Shown here: in pieces, positions 1 to 6,049 of the stretch
Layout: every line of letters starts with the position of its first letter
Position numbering within the stretch: position 1 is the stretch's first letter
Source: Haloarcula sp.
Lineage (GTDB): Archaea > Halobacteriota > Halobacteria > Halobacteriales > Haloarculaceae
Length of the DNA: 7,232 bases
NCBI GenBank assembly: GCA_028275075.1
Contig: JAQCNK010000021.1
Span: forward strand, 1 to 7,232
Direction of reading: 5' to 3'
The notes under the pieces: generated by a model
Told to the model about the DNA's origin: nothing
The model's database searches: none
What the model saw: only the letters and a program-made list of their open reading frames with translations
Program-made: the position numbers and the translations under genes

Positions 1-1319
1 AACTCCTCTGCCCGCTCCGGCGTCCGGGCCTCGGCGTAGACACGTACGACCGGTTCCGTACCGGAGGGGCGGGCCAGCACCCAGCCGTCGCCGTAGTCCA
101 GCCGCCACCCATCGGTCGTGTCGACATCGGCGGCGGTGTCGGTGGCGTAGCTCTCGATGCCTGCGAGCATCGCTTCGCGGTCGCCCTCGTCGTCGACGTG
201 GAGGTTCTGACGGACGTTGTAGTAGTCGTCATACGGTGCCACCAGTTCGCTGGCAGGCTCGTCGGCCAGTAGCTCACACAGTCGCGCAGCGGTGTAGCCG
301 CCGTCGCGGGCGATGCGGTAGTCCGGAAAAAGGATGCCACCGTTGCCTTCGCCAGCGATGGCGACGTGGGTCCCCTCAGCCTGTCGCTCCTTGATTCGGC
401 TGACGATGTACGTCGACCCGATGGGCGTCAGCGAGAGGGTCGCACCGGCCGCCTCGACCACGTCGACGAGACGCTGAGATGCGTTGATCGCGCTGACGAC
501 ACCGTCGTCTTCCTGTAGCTCGGCGGCGGCCAGCGCCGCGAACGTCGCGCTGCCGTCGATATGTTCGCCGCGCTCGTCGACAAACATCGCTCTGTCCCCA
601 TCGCCGTCGTGGGCGATGCCGAGGTCGGCGTCGGTCGCCCTGACGTAGCTCCGCAGGTCGCCGAGTGTCGCCGCGACCGGCTCGGGATTGCGCCCGGGAA
701 AGTGGCCGTCGGGCTGTGCATTGATCGTGTGGACCGTACAGCCAAGCTCACGGAAGAGGTCCGGGCTGACCAGCGCCCCCGCGCCGTGGCCGGGGTCGAC
801 GACGACGGTGAGGTCGGCATCGGCGATGCGCTCGCGGTCGACCGACTGCAAGACACCGGTCTTGTATGAGCGGCGAGCGCGCTCGACACGCCGGTCGGTC
901 CCCATCCCGTCCCACGTCGCGTGGCTCGGCTCGGCGGCCAGTTCGCGCTCGACTTCGTCCAGCGTCGCTCGGCTCAGCTCGACCCCGTCGTCGCCGATGA
1001 GTTTGATGCCGTTGTACGCTGGCGGGTTGTGACTCGCCGTCACCATCAGCCCCGGGACGCGCTCGGTCTCGCAGTAGGCCTGCAGTCCCGGTGTCGGGAC
1101 GACGCCGAGTCTGTCGACATCCAAGCCAAGCCCGGTAAAACCGCTCGTGACGGCGTTCTCGTAGGTCCGTCCGGTTGTTCGGGTGTCCCGAGCGACGGCG
1201 ACCCGGTCTGTCTCCGTGGTCCACACGCTTCCTGCGGCCTGTGCGACCTGCATGGCGTCCGCTGGTGTCAGCTCCTCACCTGCGACGCCCCGGACGCCGC
1301 TCGACCCGAACACGTGCAT
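1..1319 (-). CDS. glmM: Phosphoglucosamine mutase, archaeal GlmM type (3' end cut by window)
   Basis: This is an alpha-D-phosphohexomutase, expected to convert glucosamine-6-phosphate to glucosamine-1-phosphate in the cytosol on the way to UDP-GlcNAc. Seen directly: an N-terminal FGSSGVRG segment; the phosphoserine loop VTASHNP with Ser96; the Mg-binding loop DGDGD at residues 238-242; the sugar-recognition loop GEGNGG at 323-328; and the phosphate-binding loop RPSGTEP at 417-423. All four active-site elements are therefore present. The window shows 439 codons without a stop; family members are about 440-455 residues, so only the extreme C-terminus is missing. The GExNGG loop resembles archaeal GlmM more than bacterial GlmM (GEQSGH) or PMM/PGM (GEMSGH), from memory. 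Related haloarchaeal paralogues act on mannose- or glucose-phosphate, so substrate is less certain than family. The ATG at 1317-1319 is chosen because the conserved N-terminus begins there and a TATA-like box lies 29 nt upstream. It diverges from pyrE. Confidence 0.9.
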   Translation of the reverse strand, partial: MHVFGSSGVRGVAGEELTPADAMQVAQAAGSVWTTETDRVAVARDTRTTGRTYENAVTSGFTGLGLDVDRLGVVPTPGLQAYCETERVPGLMVTASHNPPAYNGIKLIGDDGVELSRATLDEVERELAAEPSHATWDGMGTDRRVERARRSYKTGVLQSVDRERIADADLTVVVDPGHGAGALVSPDLFRELGCTVHTINAQPDGHFPGRNPEPVAATLGDLRSYVRATDADLGIAHDGDGDRAMFVDERGEHIDGSATFAALAAAELQEDDGVVSAINASQRLVDVVEAAGATLSLTPIGSTYIVSRIKERQAEGTHVAIAGEGNGGILFPDYRIARDGGYTAARLCELLADEPASELVAPYDDYYNVRQNLHVDDEGDREAMLAGIESYATDTAADVDTTDGWRLDYGDGWVLARPSGTEPVVRVYAEARTPERAEE

Positions 1320-1331
1320 TCACCGAAAGCT

Positions 1332-1389
1332 GTGTCGCCGACCGGCTTATGAATGTCGACACCTGCAGCCGGTGTCGCTCGGTCGACAC
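1332..1389. repeat. Alternating GTGTCG/CGACAC half-sites between glmM and pyrE
   Basis: Four hexamers alternate in orientation in the 115-bp divergent gap: GTGTCG at 1332-1337, CGACAC at 1357-1362, GTGTCG at 1372-1377 and CGACAC at 1384-1389. The middle pair extends to a 7-bp inverted repeat (CGACACC 1357-1363, GGTGTCG 1371-1377). This could be an operator shared by the two promoters. The caveat is that GTCGAC-like strings are common in haloarchaeal DNA. Confidence 0.35.
1346..1353 (-). promoter_or_regulatory. TATA-like box of glmM (leaderless promoter)
   Basis: On the minus strand the sequence reads TTCATAAG, an AT-rich patch in GC-rich surroundings. It is centred about 29-30 nt upstream of the glmM ATG. 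Archaeal TATA boxes sit about 27 nt before transcription start, so this predicts a transcript with almost no leader, as is common in haloarchaea. No Shine-Dalgarno sequence precedes the ATG, which fits. Position-based inference. Confidence 0.45.
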
Positions 1390-1400
1390 GCACCGATTCC

Positions 1401-1410
1401 AAAGCCATTA
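1401..1410 (+). promoter_or_regulatory. Weak TATA-like element of pyrE
   Basis: The AT-richest patch upstream of pyrE reads AAAGCCATTA, with CCATTA centred about 27 nt before the ATG at 1435. That spacing suits a leaderless haloarchaeal promoter, but the match to a TTTATA-like box is poor. It is placed by spacing rather than sequence strength. Confidence 0.25.
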
Positions 1411-1434
1411 GCCACCCGCCGTCTCAGATGGCGT

Positions 1435-1974
1435 ATGGCCAATCAGGAGCTCATCGAGGCATTGCGGAACGCTGATGCGGTCAGATACGGAGAGTTCGAG
1501 CTCTCCCACGGCGGTATATCGAACTACTACGTCGACAAGTACATCTTCGAGACCAACCCCCGCTGTCTGGAGTTGATCGCTGGGGCCTTCGCCGAGCGGC
1601 TCGGTGACGACAAACTCGCCGGCGTCGCCTTGGGCGGTGTACCGCTGGTCGCTGTCACCAGCGTCGAGACGGGACTCCCCTATGTCATCGCCCGCAAGCA
1701 ACAGAAAGAGTACGGCACTGCGAAGCTCATCGAGGGCGACCTCATCGAGGGCGAGGAGGTCGTGGTCATCGAGGATATCGCGACCACGGGCCAAAGCGCT
1801 GTCGACGCCGCTGAGGCGCTTCGGGATGCCGGTGCGGTCGTCAACCGCGTGCTCGTCGTTGTTGACCGCGAGGAGGGTGGCAGCGCGAATCTCGCCGACC
1901 ACGACCTCGAACTCCAGTCGCTCGTGACGGCGTCGGAGTTGTTGGCAGATGCACCCGACGATATAGACGTTTAG
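1435..1974 (+). CDS. pyrE: Orotate phosphoribosyltransferase (PyrE2-type)
   Basis: A cytosolic enzyme of pyrimidine synthesis that joins orotate to PRPP, giving OMP and pyrophosphate. The 179-residue product has the expected parts in order: an N-terminal [11 protein letters not shown] segment (residues 24-34) as in OPRTs; the flexible catalytic loop RKQQKEYGT (87-95) followed by IEG; and the PRPP-binding motif [13 protein letters not shown] (109-121), which replaces the textbook DDVxTTGxS with an EDIATTGQS form I recall from haloarchaeal PyrE2 proteins. Length is slightly short of bacterial PyrE (about 210) but usual for the archaeal type. The ATG at 1435 is preferred over in-frame upstream starts, because translation upstream of it looks like non-coding sequence and would overlap the glmM promoter. 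It stands alone or reads on toward the glutaredoxin-like gene 60 bp downstream, although that gene seems to have its own promoter. Confidence 0.93.
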   Translation: MANQELIEALRNADAVRYGEFELSHGGISNYYVDKYIFETNPRCLELIAGAFAERLGDDKLAGVALGGVPLVAVTSVETGLPYVIARKQQKEYGTAKLIEGDLIEGEEVVVIEDIATTGQSAVDAAEALRDAGAVVNRVLVVVDREEGGSANLADHDLELQSLVTASELLADAPDDIDV

Positions 1975-2001
1975 ACGCTCCCAGCACACACCACCGACGC
2001 G

Positions 2002-2008
2002 CTTTTTC
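2002..2008 (+). promoter_or_regulatory. T-rich element: promoter of the glutaredoxin-like gene and/or pyrE terminator
   Basis: The string CTTTTTC is centred about 30 nt before the ATG at 2035, where a leaderless promoter's TATA box would be. It also lies about 29-33 nt after the pyrE stop, and a short T-tract without a strong hairpin is what haloarchaeal terminators usually look like. It may do either job or both. Confidence 0.35.
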
Positions 2009-2034
2009 CGGTCCGCCGTGTAGATGGTTTCGTA

Positions 2035-2283
2035 ATGGCGACTCTCGAACTCTATGAGCTGGAGGGCTGTCCGTACTGCGCGAAGGTAACAACGAAGCTC
2101 GACGAACTGGGACTGGAGTACGAGTCACACTCGGTCCCTCGCTCGCACAGCGAACGCACCGAGGTCGAACAGATCTCCGGACAGACCGGCGTCCCGGTGC
2201 TTGTCGACCCTGACCACGACGTTGACGGGATGCCCGAGTCCGACGATATCGTGGCGTATCTCGAAGAGACCTACGGCGGATAA
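2035..2283 (+). CDS. Glutaredoxin-like / GST N-terminal-fold thiol oxidoreductase
   Basis: An 82-residue single-domain thioredoxin-fold protein, presumably a cytosolic thiol-disulfide exchanger. Seen directly: a first beta strand LELYELEG; the redox motif C12-P-Y-C15, the classical dithiol glutaredoxin motif; the cis-proline segment TGVPVL with Pro54; and a C-terminal PESDDIVAYLEETYG segment, which resembles the glutathione-contact Glu-Ser followed by the last helix in glutaredoxins and GST N-domains. Length is usual for a small glutaredoxin. Haloarchaea are known to use gamma-glutamylcysteine rather than glutathione, so the physiological thiol partner is probably not glutathione (inference). 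The ATG at 2035 sits just before the first strand and about 30 nt after a T-rich promoter-like element. It converges on the HTH regulator. Confidence 0.85.
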   Translation: MATLELYELEGCPYCAKVTTKLDELGLEYESHSVPRSHSERTEVEQISGQTGVPVLVDPDHDVDGMPESDDIVAYLEETYGG

Positions 2284-2310
2284 CACAGATCATACGGTTG
2301 TCACGGACGC

Positions 2311-2370
2311 GCCGCTGACCGTGGCTGGCGCTCGCAAACCCGTATAAACTGGCCTGAACTCGCCAGCGGC
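2311..2370. repeat. Inverted repeat in convergent gap, with TATA-like loop
   Basis: GCCGCTG (2311-2317) is complementary to CAGCGGC (2364-2370). An alternative pairing joins GCTGGCG (2324-2330) with CGCCAGC (2361-2367). The gap separates the glutaredoxin-like gene from the HTH gene, so this may be a bidirectional terminator structure, although there is no T-tract. Between the arms lies GTATAAAC (2342-2349), a good TATA-like string on either strand with no annotated start at the right distance. Confidence 0.3.
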
Positions 2371-2377
2371 GGTCCGA

Positions 2378-3349
2378 TCAGGCGGCGTCTTCCTGAGGTT
2401 CGTTCCCGCGCTCCATGATGAGATCTCGGAGGTCGTCAGCGTCCTCGATATCCTCCATTTCGGCTTTCTCGATGAGCGCCGTCCCGTCGACGGATTCGCG
2501 ACTCAGTTCGTCGACGACGTACACCGAGCGGGTACGGGTGACCTGCCCGACCGAGGACATGATGCGTGCGCGTTTCTCGGCGGCCTCGGTGAACGCCGAA
2601 TGGCCAGTCAGCACCTGTTCGCTCCGACAGGCGTTCTCGTTGACTGTCTTGAACGGCGCTCGGTTGGTCGGGTGGACCTCGAAGCCGATTCGCGTAAAGA
2701 CTGTCGCGATGGGTTCATCTTCCGGTGCTACATCGGGGTCTTCCGGCGTCGGCTCCTCGTCGCGTATCTCCTCGGCGCCGTCGAGCACGCTGACCGGAGA
2801 GGTCAACGGCGCGTCAAAGAGCTCCTCCAGCTCGGCGGCTACCTCGACGGAGGCATCCATTCCGTCTTCGTACTTCGAGACCGTTCGGCGGGAGACGCCC
2901 AGCTCTTTGGCGAGTTTGCCCAGCGACCACTCTTTGGCCTCGCGGACATCTTCCAGAACCTTCGAATCGATGTTGACGTACAGTCCGCCCGGGGCGGCGT
3001 AGATGAGCGGTGGGACCTCCTCGACGAACAGGTCCATCGCCGTATCGGGCGAGAGGACGGGGACGCCGTTGCGGAAGTAAACGACGCCGGGCTTTAGTTC
3101 CTCGTCGCGCGTTCGCAGGCCGACGACGATCGGCGTCGCGTTCAGATACGTCCCCAGCCGACGCATCTCCGCACCGGTTTGTGCGTCGAACGCGTCTATG
3201 TTGCCCAGAATCTTCAGGAGCAACACGTCTTCTCCCCGTCTGGCCGCGATGTCGAAGCTCTTCGGTCGAATCGCACACCGGTCGCTCACGAGGAAGCCTG
3301 CGTCCTCCAACATAGCGGTTAGGTTGCCTACCAGTGCCGACCGTGACAT
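2378..3349 (-). CDS. Archaeal HTH-type (XRE/Cro-like) transcriptional regulator, COG1395 type
   Basis: A 323-residue predicted DNA-binding regulator of an archaea-specific family; its target genes are not known to me. Three parts are visible. Residues 1-127 form a globular domain with a segment around [18 protein letters not shown] (31-48) reminiscent of the PD-(D/E)xK nuclease fold, but with Leu44 where the catalytic acid would be. Residues about 131-180 are a Cro/C1-type helix-turn-helix; [19 protein letters not shown] (143-161) gives turn and recognition helix. An acidic linker (about 190-213) leads to a C-terminal domain containing [13 protein letters not shown] (221-233), typical of the family. 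Length fits the family (about 310-330). The ATG at 3349 is supported by a TATA box about 36 nt upstream. The palindrome GGGTTAACCC between TATA and start suggests autoregulation (inference). It diverges from tiaS, 156 bp away. Confidence 0.85.
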   Translation of the reverse strand: MSRSALVGNLTAMLEDAGFLVSDRCAIRPKSFDIAARRGEDVLLLKILGNIDAFDAQTGAEMRRLGTYLNATPIVVGLRTRDEELKPGVVYFRNGVPVLSPDTAMDLFVEEVPPLIYAAPGGLYVNIDSKVLEDVREAKEWSLGKLAKELGVSRRTVSKYEDGMDASVEVAAELEELFDAPLTSPVSVLDGAEEIRDEEPTPEDPDVAPEDEPIATVFTRIGFEVHPTNRAPFKTVNENACRSEQVLTGHSAFTEAAEKRARIMSSVGQVTRTRSVYVVDELSRESVDGTALIEKAEMEDIEDADDLRDLIMERGNEPQEDAA

Positions 3350-3362
3350 CGTTTCTCTATTC

Positions 3363-3372
3363 GGGTTAACCC
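3363..3372. promoter_or_regulatory. Candidate operator palindrome in the HTH gene promoter
   Basis: GGGTTAACCC is a perfect 10-bp palindrome lying between the TATA box (3383-3388) and the start codon (3349) of the HTH regulator, close to the predicted transcription start. A repressor bound there would block transcription. Perfect 10-mers arise by chance several times in a 7-kb window, so the position is what makes it notable. Confidence 0.35.
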
Positions 3373-3382
3373 TTTCACTCCA

Positions 3383-3388
3383 TATATA
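3383..3388 (-). promoter_or_regulatory. TATA box of the HTH regulator gene
   Basis: TATATA is the clearest TATA box in the window. It is centred about 36 nt from the regulator's ATG, which predicts a transcript start near 3358 and a short leader of about 9 nt. The box is self-symmetric, so in principle it could also serve the plus strand, but the tiaS start lies about 120 nt away. Confidence 0.55.
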
Positions 3389-3468
3389 CGTTGTGCCGTC
3401 CCTGCTGCCGCCGTCGACACGGTCAACGGACCCGCCCCTCGCTACCGACAGTATGAGCCTTCGGCGAC

Positions 3469-3504
3469 GAAACCGCTATGCCGGTGAATCCAGTAGACGG
3501 TTTC
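3469..3504. promoter_or_regulatory. tiaS promoter region with 7-bp inverted repeat abutting the GTG start
   Basis: GAAACCG (3469-3475) and CGGTTTC (3498-3504) form a perfect inverted repeat ending one base before the tiaS GTG. The left arm resembles an archaeal BRE (CGAAACC) followed by a weak TATA-like GCTATG centred about 28 nt before the GTG, consistent with a leaderless promoter. The dyad may be an operator or chance. Confidence 0.35.
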
Positions 3505-3505
3505 A

Positions 3506-4771
3506 GTGACCGTCGTCGGACTGGATGATACCGATTCCCGGGAGATGGGGATGTGTACGACCTACGCCGCCGCTGAACTGGCCACGAAGATACGCGACAG
3601 CGGGGGACGCGTCGAGCGCCTGCTTCTCGTCCGTCTGAACCCGGCCGTCGAGCACAAGACACGCGGGAACGCGGCGCTTGCGGTCCACACGGACCTTGCG
3701 GCCGACCGGACGACGGCGCTGGTCCGGGAGACGCTCGATCTGGCAGCGACCGACGACCCGAAGACGAACCCCGGCGCTGTGGTGGCCGACTGCGAACCAG
3801 ACTGTGTTCCGCCGCAGGTCGCCGAGTTCGCACTCGATGCGGTTCGGGAGATTCAGGACCGGACGACGGCGACGCTGCTCGCTGACACCGCCGGCTTCGC
3901 CCGGCTACAGCGGGGCAACGGCCGTGGCTGTATCGGTGCGCTGGCCGCTGTCGGTGCGTGGGCTGCCATCGACGACTGGACGTACGAGCAGATCGCCTAC
4001 CGGGAGCCAGAGCGGTGGGGCGGCGACCGCGATGTCGACGCCGAGAGTGTCCGTCGAGCGGCGGAGAACTACTATCCGGCGGTGTGGGACACCGTCGACA
4101 ACGCCTCGGGCTACCCGGTCTGCGTGCCCAGAACACCGTGTCCCATCCTCTACGGAATCCGGGGCGACGACCCCGAGGACTGCCGCGCGGTCGCCGACGC
4201 CATCGAGAGCGAGCCGGTCGACCGGCGTGCCACGTTCGTGACAAACCAGGGGACCGACGTCCACCTGCGGGACGGGACCGTTGGCTCGCTGGCCGACGAC
4301 AGCGCCTACCGCGTCGACGGCACTGTCATCGCAACGCCCGAGACCCGCGAGGGCGGCCACGTGTTCGTCACGCTCGCCGACGGGGACGCCCGCCTCGACT
4401 GTGTCGCGTTCGAACCGACAAAGCGGTTCCGCGACCGCGTTCGCGCGCTTCGAGTGGGCGATGAACTCACGGTCTGTGGCGAAGTCACCGATGGGACGCT
4501 CAAACTGGAGAAGTTCGCCGTCCGGTCGCTCGTTCGGACCGAACCGGCCACGCCGACCTGTCCCGATTGTGGACGGACGATGTCCTCAGCCGGTCGCGAT
4601 CAGGGGTACCGCTGTCGGGACTGCTCGACCAGCGCCGACGGGAAAGTCGAGCGCCCGATCGAGCGTCCCATCGAACTGGGGTGGTACGAGGTCCCGCCGG
4701 TCGCGCGGCGACACATCGCTAAACCGCTGGTTCGGGGCGGATTCGATGGGGCGATGCATCCGGAACGGTAA
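3506..4771 (+). CDS. tiaS: tRNA(Ile2) 2-agmatinylcytidine synthetase TiaS
   Basis: TiaS uses ATP and agmatine to convert C34 of the tRNA-Ile2 (CAU) anticodon to agmatidine, so that archaea read AUA as isoleucine and not methionine. The 421-residue product has the full family layout. The N-terminus GLDDTDSREMGMCTTY carries Thr18, matching the autophosphorylated Thr18 described for the Archaeoglobus enzyme. A GNGRGCIGALAAVGA segment (about 138-152) is in the kinase/ferredoxin-like core. An OB-fold lies at about 270-345, and a C-terminal zinc ribbon at about 352-374 has CPDC and CRDC knuckles. Length is typical. The start is GTG at 3506: it begins precisely at the conserved first strand, the next in-frame Met (residue 14) would remove the DDTDS motif, and the upstream frame shows no family sequence. 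It appears monocistronic, diverging from the HTH gene and converging on the zinc hydrolase. Confidence 0.95.
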   Translation: MTVVGLDDTDSREMGMCTTYAAAELATKIRDSGGRVERLLLVRLNPAVEHKTRGNAALAVHTDLAADRTTALVRETLDLAATDDPKTNPGAVVADCEPDCVPPQVAEFALDAVREIQDRTTATLLADTAGFARLQRGNGRGCIGALAAVGAWAAIDDWTYEQIAYREPERWGGDRDVDAESVRRAAENYYPAVWDTVDNASGYPVCVPRTPCPILYGIRGDDPEDCRAVADAIESEPVDRRATFVTNQGTDVHLRDGTVGSLADDSAYRVDGTVIATPETREGGHVFVTLADGDARLDCVAFEPTKRFRDRVRALRVGDELTVCGEVTDGTLKLEKFAVRSLVRTEPATPTCPDCGRTMSSAGRDQGYRCRDCSTSADGKVERPIERPIELGWYEVPPVARRHIAKPLVRGGFDGAMHPER

Positions 4772-4818
4772 CACGATACGCGGTCGGCAGCAGTCGCCTA
4801 TATCAGACAAAGCAGTAG

Positions 4819-4900
4819 GCGTATACGGGTCGACAGAACGATTGATAGAATTCCTCCGCCAGACCCCGGCGAATATCTATCAGTGTCGACCCGTATACGC
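4819..4900. repeat. 82-bp imperfect hairpin with perfect 17-bp arms
   Basis: The arm GCGTATACGGGTCGACA (4819-4835) is the exact reverse complement of 4884-4900. Inside, GATAG (4844-4848) can pair with CTATC (4877-4881), ATTC (4850-4853) with GAAT (4871-4874), and alternatively CGCC (4857-4860) with GGCG (4868-4871), leaving a short loop. Each arm contains two self-palindromic hexamers, GTATAC and GTCGAC. It starts 48 bp after the tiaS stop and ends 78 bp short of the hydrolase stop. It could be a bidirectional terminator, a structured RNA, a protein-binding site or a tiny mobile-element relic; the sequence alone does not decide. Confidence 0.85.
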
Positions 4901-4924
4901 TGAGAAAAGCAACCCCGCCGTAGC

Positions 4925-4937
4925 GACCCAGTGGGTC
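4925..4937. repeat. Short dyad GACCCA-G-TGGGTC
   Basis: A perfect 6-bp inverted repeat around a single central G, in the tiaS/hydrolase convergent gap and 25 bp beyond the 82-bp hairpin. The one-base spacer is too small for an RNA hairpin at full pairing, so if functional it is more likely a DNA-binding dyad. Its role is unknown. Confidence 0.35.
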
Positions 4938-4952
4938 TCGGCCGATGCTGAA

Positions 4953-5015
4953 ACGTCTGTTCGGACAGTGTTGTGGGCTAGTACGTGTCGATGTTCGTTC
5001 CGACCGAACAGACGT
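4953..5015. repeat. 12-bp inverted repeat bracketing the hydrolase stop codon
   Basis: ACGTCTGTTCGG (4953-4964) is the exact reverse complement of CCGAACAGACGT (5004-5015), with a 39-nt spacer. The right arm lies inside the zinc hydrolase gene, encoding part of its YVCSVG segment, and the stop codon at 4978-4980 falls in the loop. In the hydrolase mRNA this would form a stem-loop around the stop and may mark the transcript end. There is no T-tract. Confidence 0.6.
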
Positions 5016-5934
5016 ACTCACCGGTGGCGACCTGCGGGAGCCGCCGCGACCGCCAGAAGATACCGGTCGAGTCGGCGGTTAGCTCGGCTTTCGTCTCGCC
5101 GAAGACATCGGTCACCTCGAACAGCGTGTCGCCGCGGCTCACGCGGTCGCCCAGGTTCGGGTGGAAGTCAACCAGACCGCCAACCGGTGAGCCGTACTGT
5201 TCGAACCCGGTGGCGCGGGTCTGGGGTGACGGCGTGCCCGTGCCAGTGAGGAAGTCGTAGTACCGGAGCACGTTGAAGAGGCCGTCGACGCCAGCCTGTA
5301 TCGACTGTTCGTCCCAGCCGACACAGCCGCCGAGTTCGGGATCGATGGTCGGGACGCCCTCGTCGGGGGCGGCGCGTGCCAGTTGGCCGTCGGGGCCTTT
5401 CTGATCTAAGATGTAGCCACAGTCAAACACCTTCGCGAGTTCGAGGCACTCTTCGTGGAGACGGTGGCGAGAGCCACACCGAACCCGGACTTCTTCTATC
5501 ATCCGCGAGGTCGACCCTTGATGAAGGTCGACAACGAGGTCGGCGCTGACGGCAGCGTCGTGTGTCGCCGCGGCGATGCGTTCGCTGGAGGTGCCCGAGC
5601 CGTCACCGGGATAGGCCCGGTTCATCTTCGTGTCGTCGATTGGGTTTCGGTGTTCGGCAATCTGAAAGGCGTGGTAGTTGACGATGCCACAGATGAGGAT
5701 CGTCCCGGCGAGGTCGTTCGGGTCCAGTTGGGGAACGACGCGCTGAATCACGCCCACACCGTTGAGCTCGTCCCCGTCGCTCGCGGCCTGCACGTAGAGC
5801 ATCTTCCCGTCTCGTGCCCCGTTGACGACGGCGACGGGCAGCCCAATCGGGCTGCCGTCGCGGCTCTCGCCGACCTCCAAACGCCCGGTGTCTATCTCAC
5901 CGGGAGCGGCACTCGCCGTACCGAAAGTTACCAT
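4978..5934 (-). CDS. Succinylglutamate desuccinylase/aspartoacylase-family zinc hydrolase
   Basis: A carboxypeptidase-like metallohydrolase of the AstE/AspA family, which cleaves N-acyl amino acids; the actual substrate is unknown. Family marks in the 318-residue product: ASDGDELNG (51-59) at the place of the HGxE zinc motif, with Glu56 present but Asp53 where His is usual; MNRAYPGD (104-111) matching the NRxFPG substrate-carboxylate motif; DLHQG (136-140) supplying zinc ligand His138; and Glu200 in PELGG, likely the catalytic acid. A beta-rich C-terminal domain (about 245-318) has GGLVDFHPNLGDRVSRGD, typical of these deacylases and biotinyl-like folds. ATG 5932-5934 is chosen because a TATA-like AGTAAAG lies about 28 nt upstream and the conserved sequence starts soon after. 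A longer in-frame start at 6141 would run across the divergent membrane-protein gene. In haloarchaea such genes are often called simply deacylases. Confidence 0.85.
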   Translation of the reverse strand: MVTFGTASAAPGEIDTGRLEVGESRDGSPIGLPVAVVNGARDGKMLYVQAASDGDELNGVGVIQRVVPQLDPNDLAGTILICGIVNYHAFQIAEHRNPIDDTKMNRAYPGDGSGTSSERIAAATHDAAVSADLVVDLHQGSTSRMIEEVRVRCGSRHRLHEECLELAKVFDCGYILDQKGPDGQLARAAPDEGVPTIDPELGGCVGWDEQSIQAGVDGLFNVLRYYDFLTGTGTPSPQTRATGFEQYGSPVGGLVDFHPNLGDRVSRGDTLFEVTDVFGETKAELTADSTGIFWRSRRLPQVATGEYVCSVGTNIDTY

Positions 5935-5958
5935 TACGCCTCCATTCGAGTTGTTCGA

Positions 5959-5965
5959 CTTTACT
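5959..5965 (-). promoter_or_regulatory. TATA-like box of the zinc hydrolase gene
   Basis: On the minus strand AGTAAAG is centred about 28 nt before the ATG at 5934, with a BRE-like CCGAACC directly upstream. The spacing predicts a leaderless transcript. It supports the short start over the longer in-frame one. Confidence 0.4.
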
Positions 5966-6021
5966 GGTTCGGATTTTCGGTAGCGAAACCGCAGTGTGGC
6001 CCACGACAACACCGATGGGGT

Positions 6022-6030
6022 CTTTTCATA
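6022..6030 (+). promoter_or_regulatory. TATA-like box of the small membrane protein gene
   Basis: CTTTTCATA is an AT-rich patch centred about 24 nt before a GTG at 6050 that is in frame with the membrane protein. This spacing is slightly short but acceptable for a leaderless promoter. It is the main reason to prefer GTG 6050 over ATG 6086. Confidence 0.35.
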
Positions 6031-6049
6031 CCCGCGCCTACCGACGAGT

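Noticed and set aside
748..1224. 158-codon minus-strand frame inside glmM
   Set aside because: It is out of frame with the clear phosphohexomutase, and is Arg/Gly-rich shadow sequence.
1183..1434. In-frame N-terminal extension of pyrE by up to 84 residues
   Set aside because: The extension is Cys/Arg-rich without OPRT similarity, runs antisense through the glmM start and across the divergent promoter. The family N-terminus begins at ATG 1435.
4803..5021. 72-codon minus-strand frame across the hairpin junction
   Set aside because: It overlaps the hydrolase 3' end in another frame, and most of it is made of the inverted repeats. No recognisable protein features.
4281..5249. 322-codon open frame on the plus strand overlapping tiaS
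   Set aside because: It is a different frame of tiaS, Arg/Ser-rich with no domain, and runs through the hairpin and antisense hydrolase end.
5970..5991. Small TTTCG-GTAG-CGAAA dyad in the hydrolase/membrane-protein divergent gap
   Set aside because: The arms are only 5 bp (8 with a bulge) and resemble BRE-type CGAAA strings that recur in haloarchaeal promoters. Too weak to call an operator.
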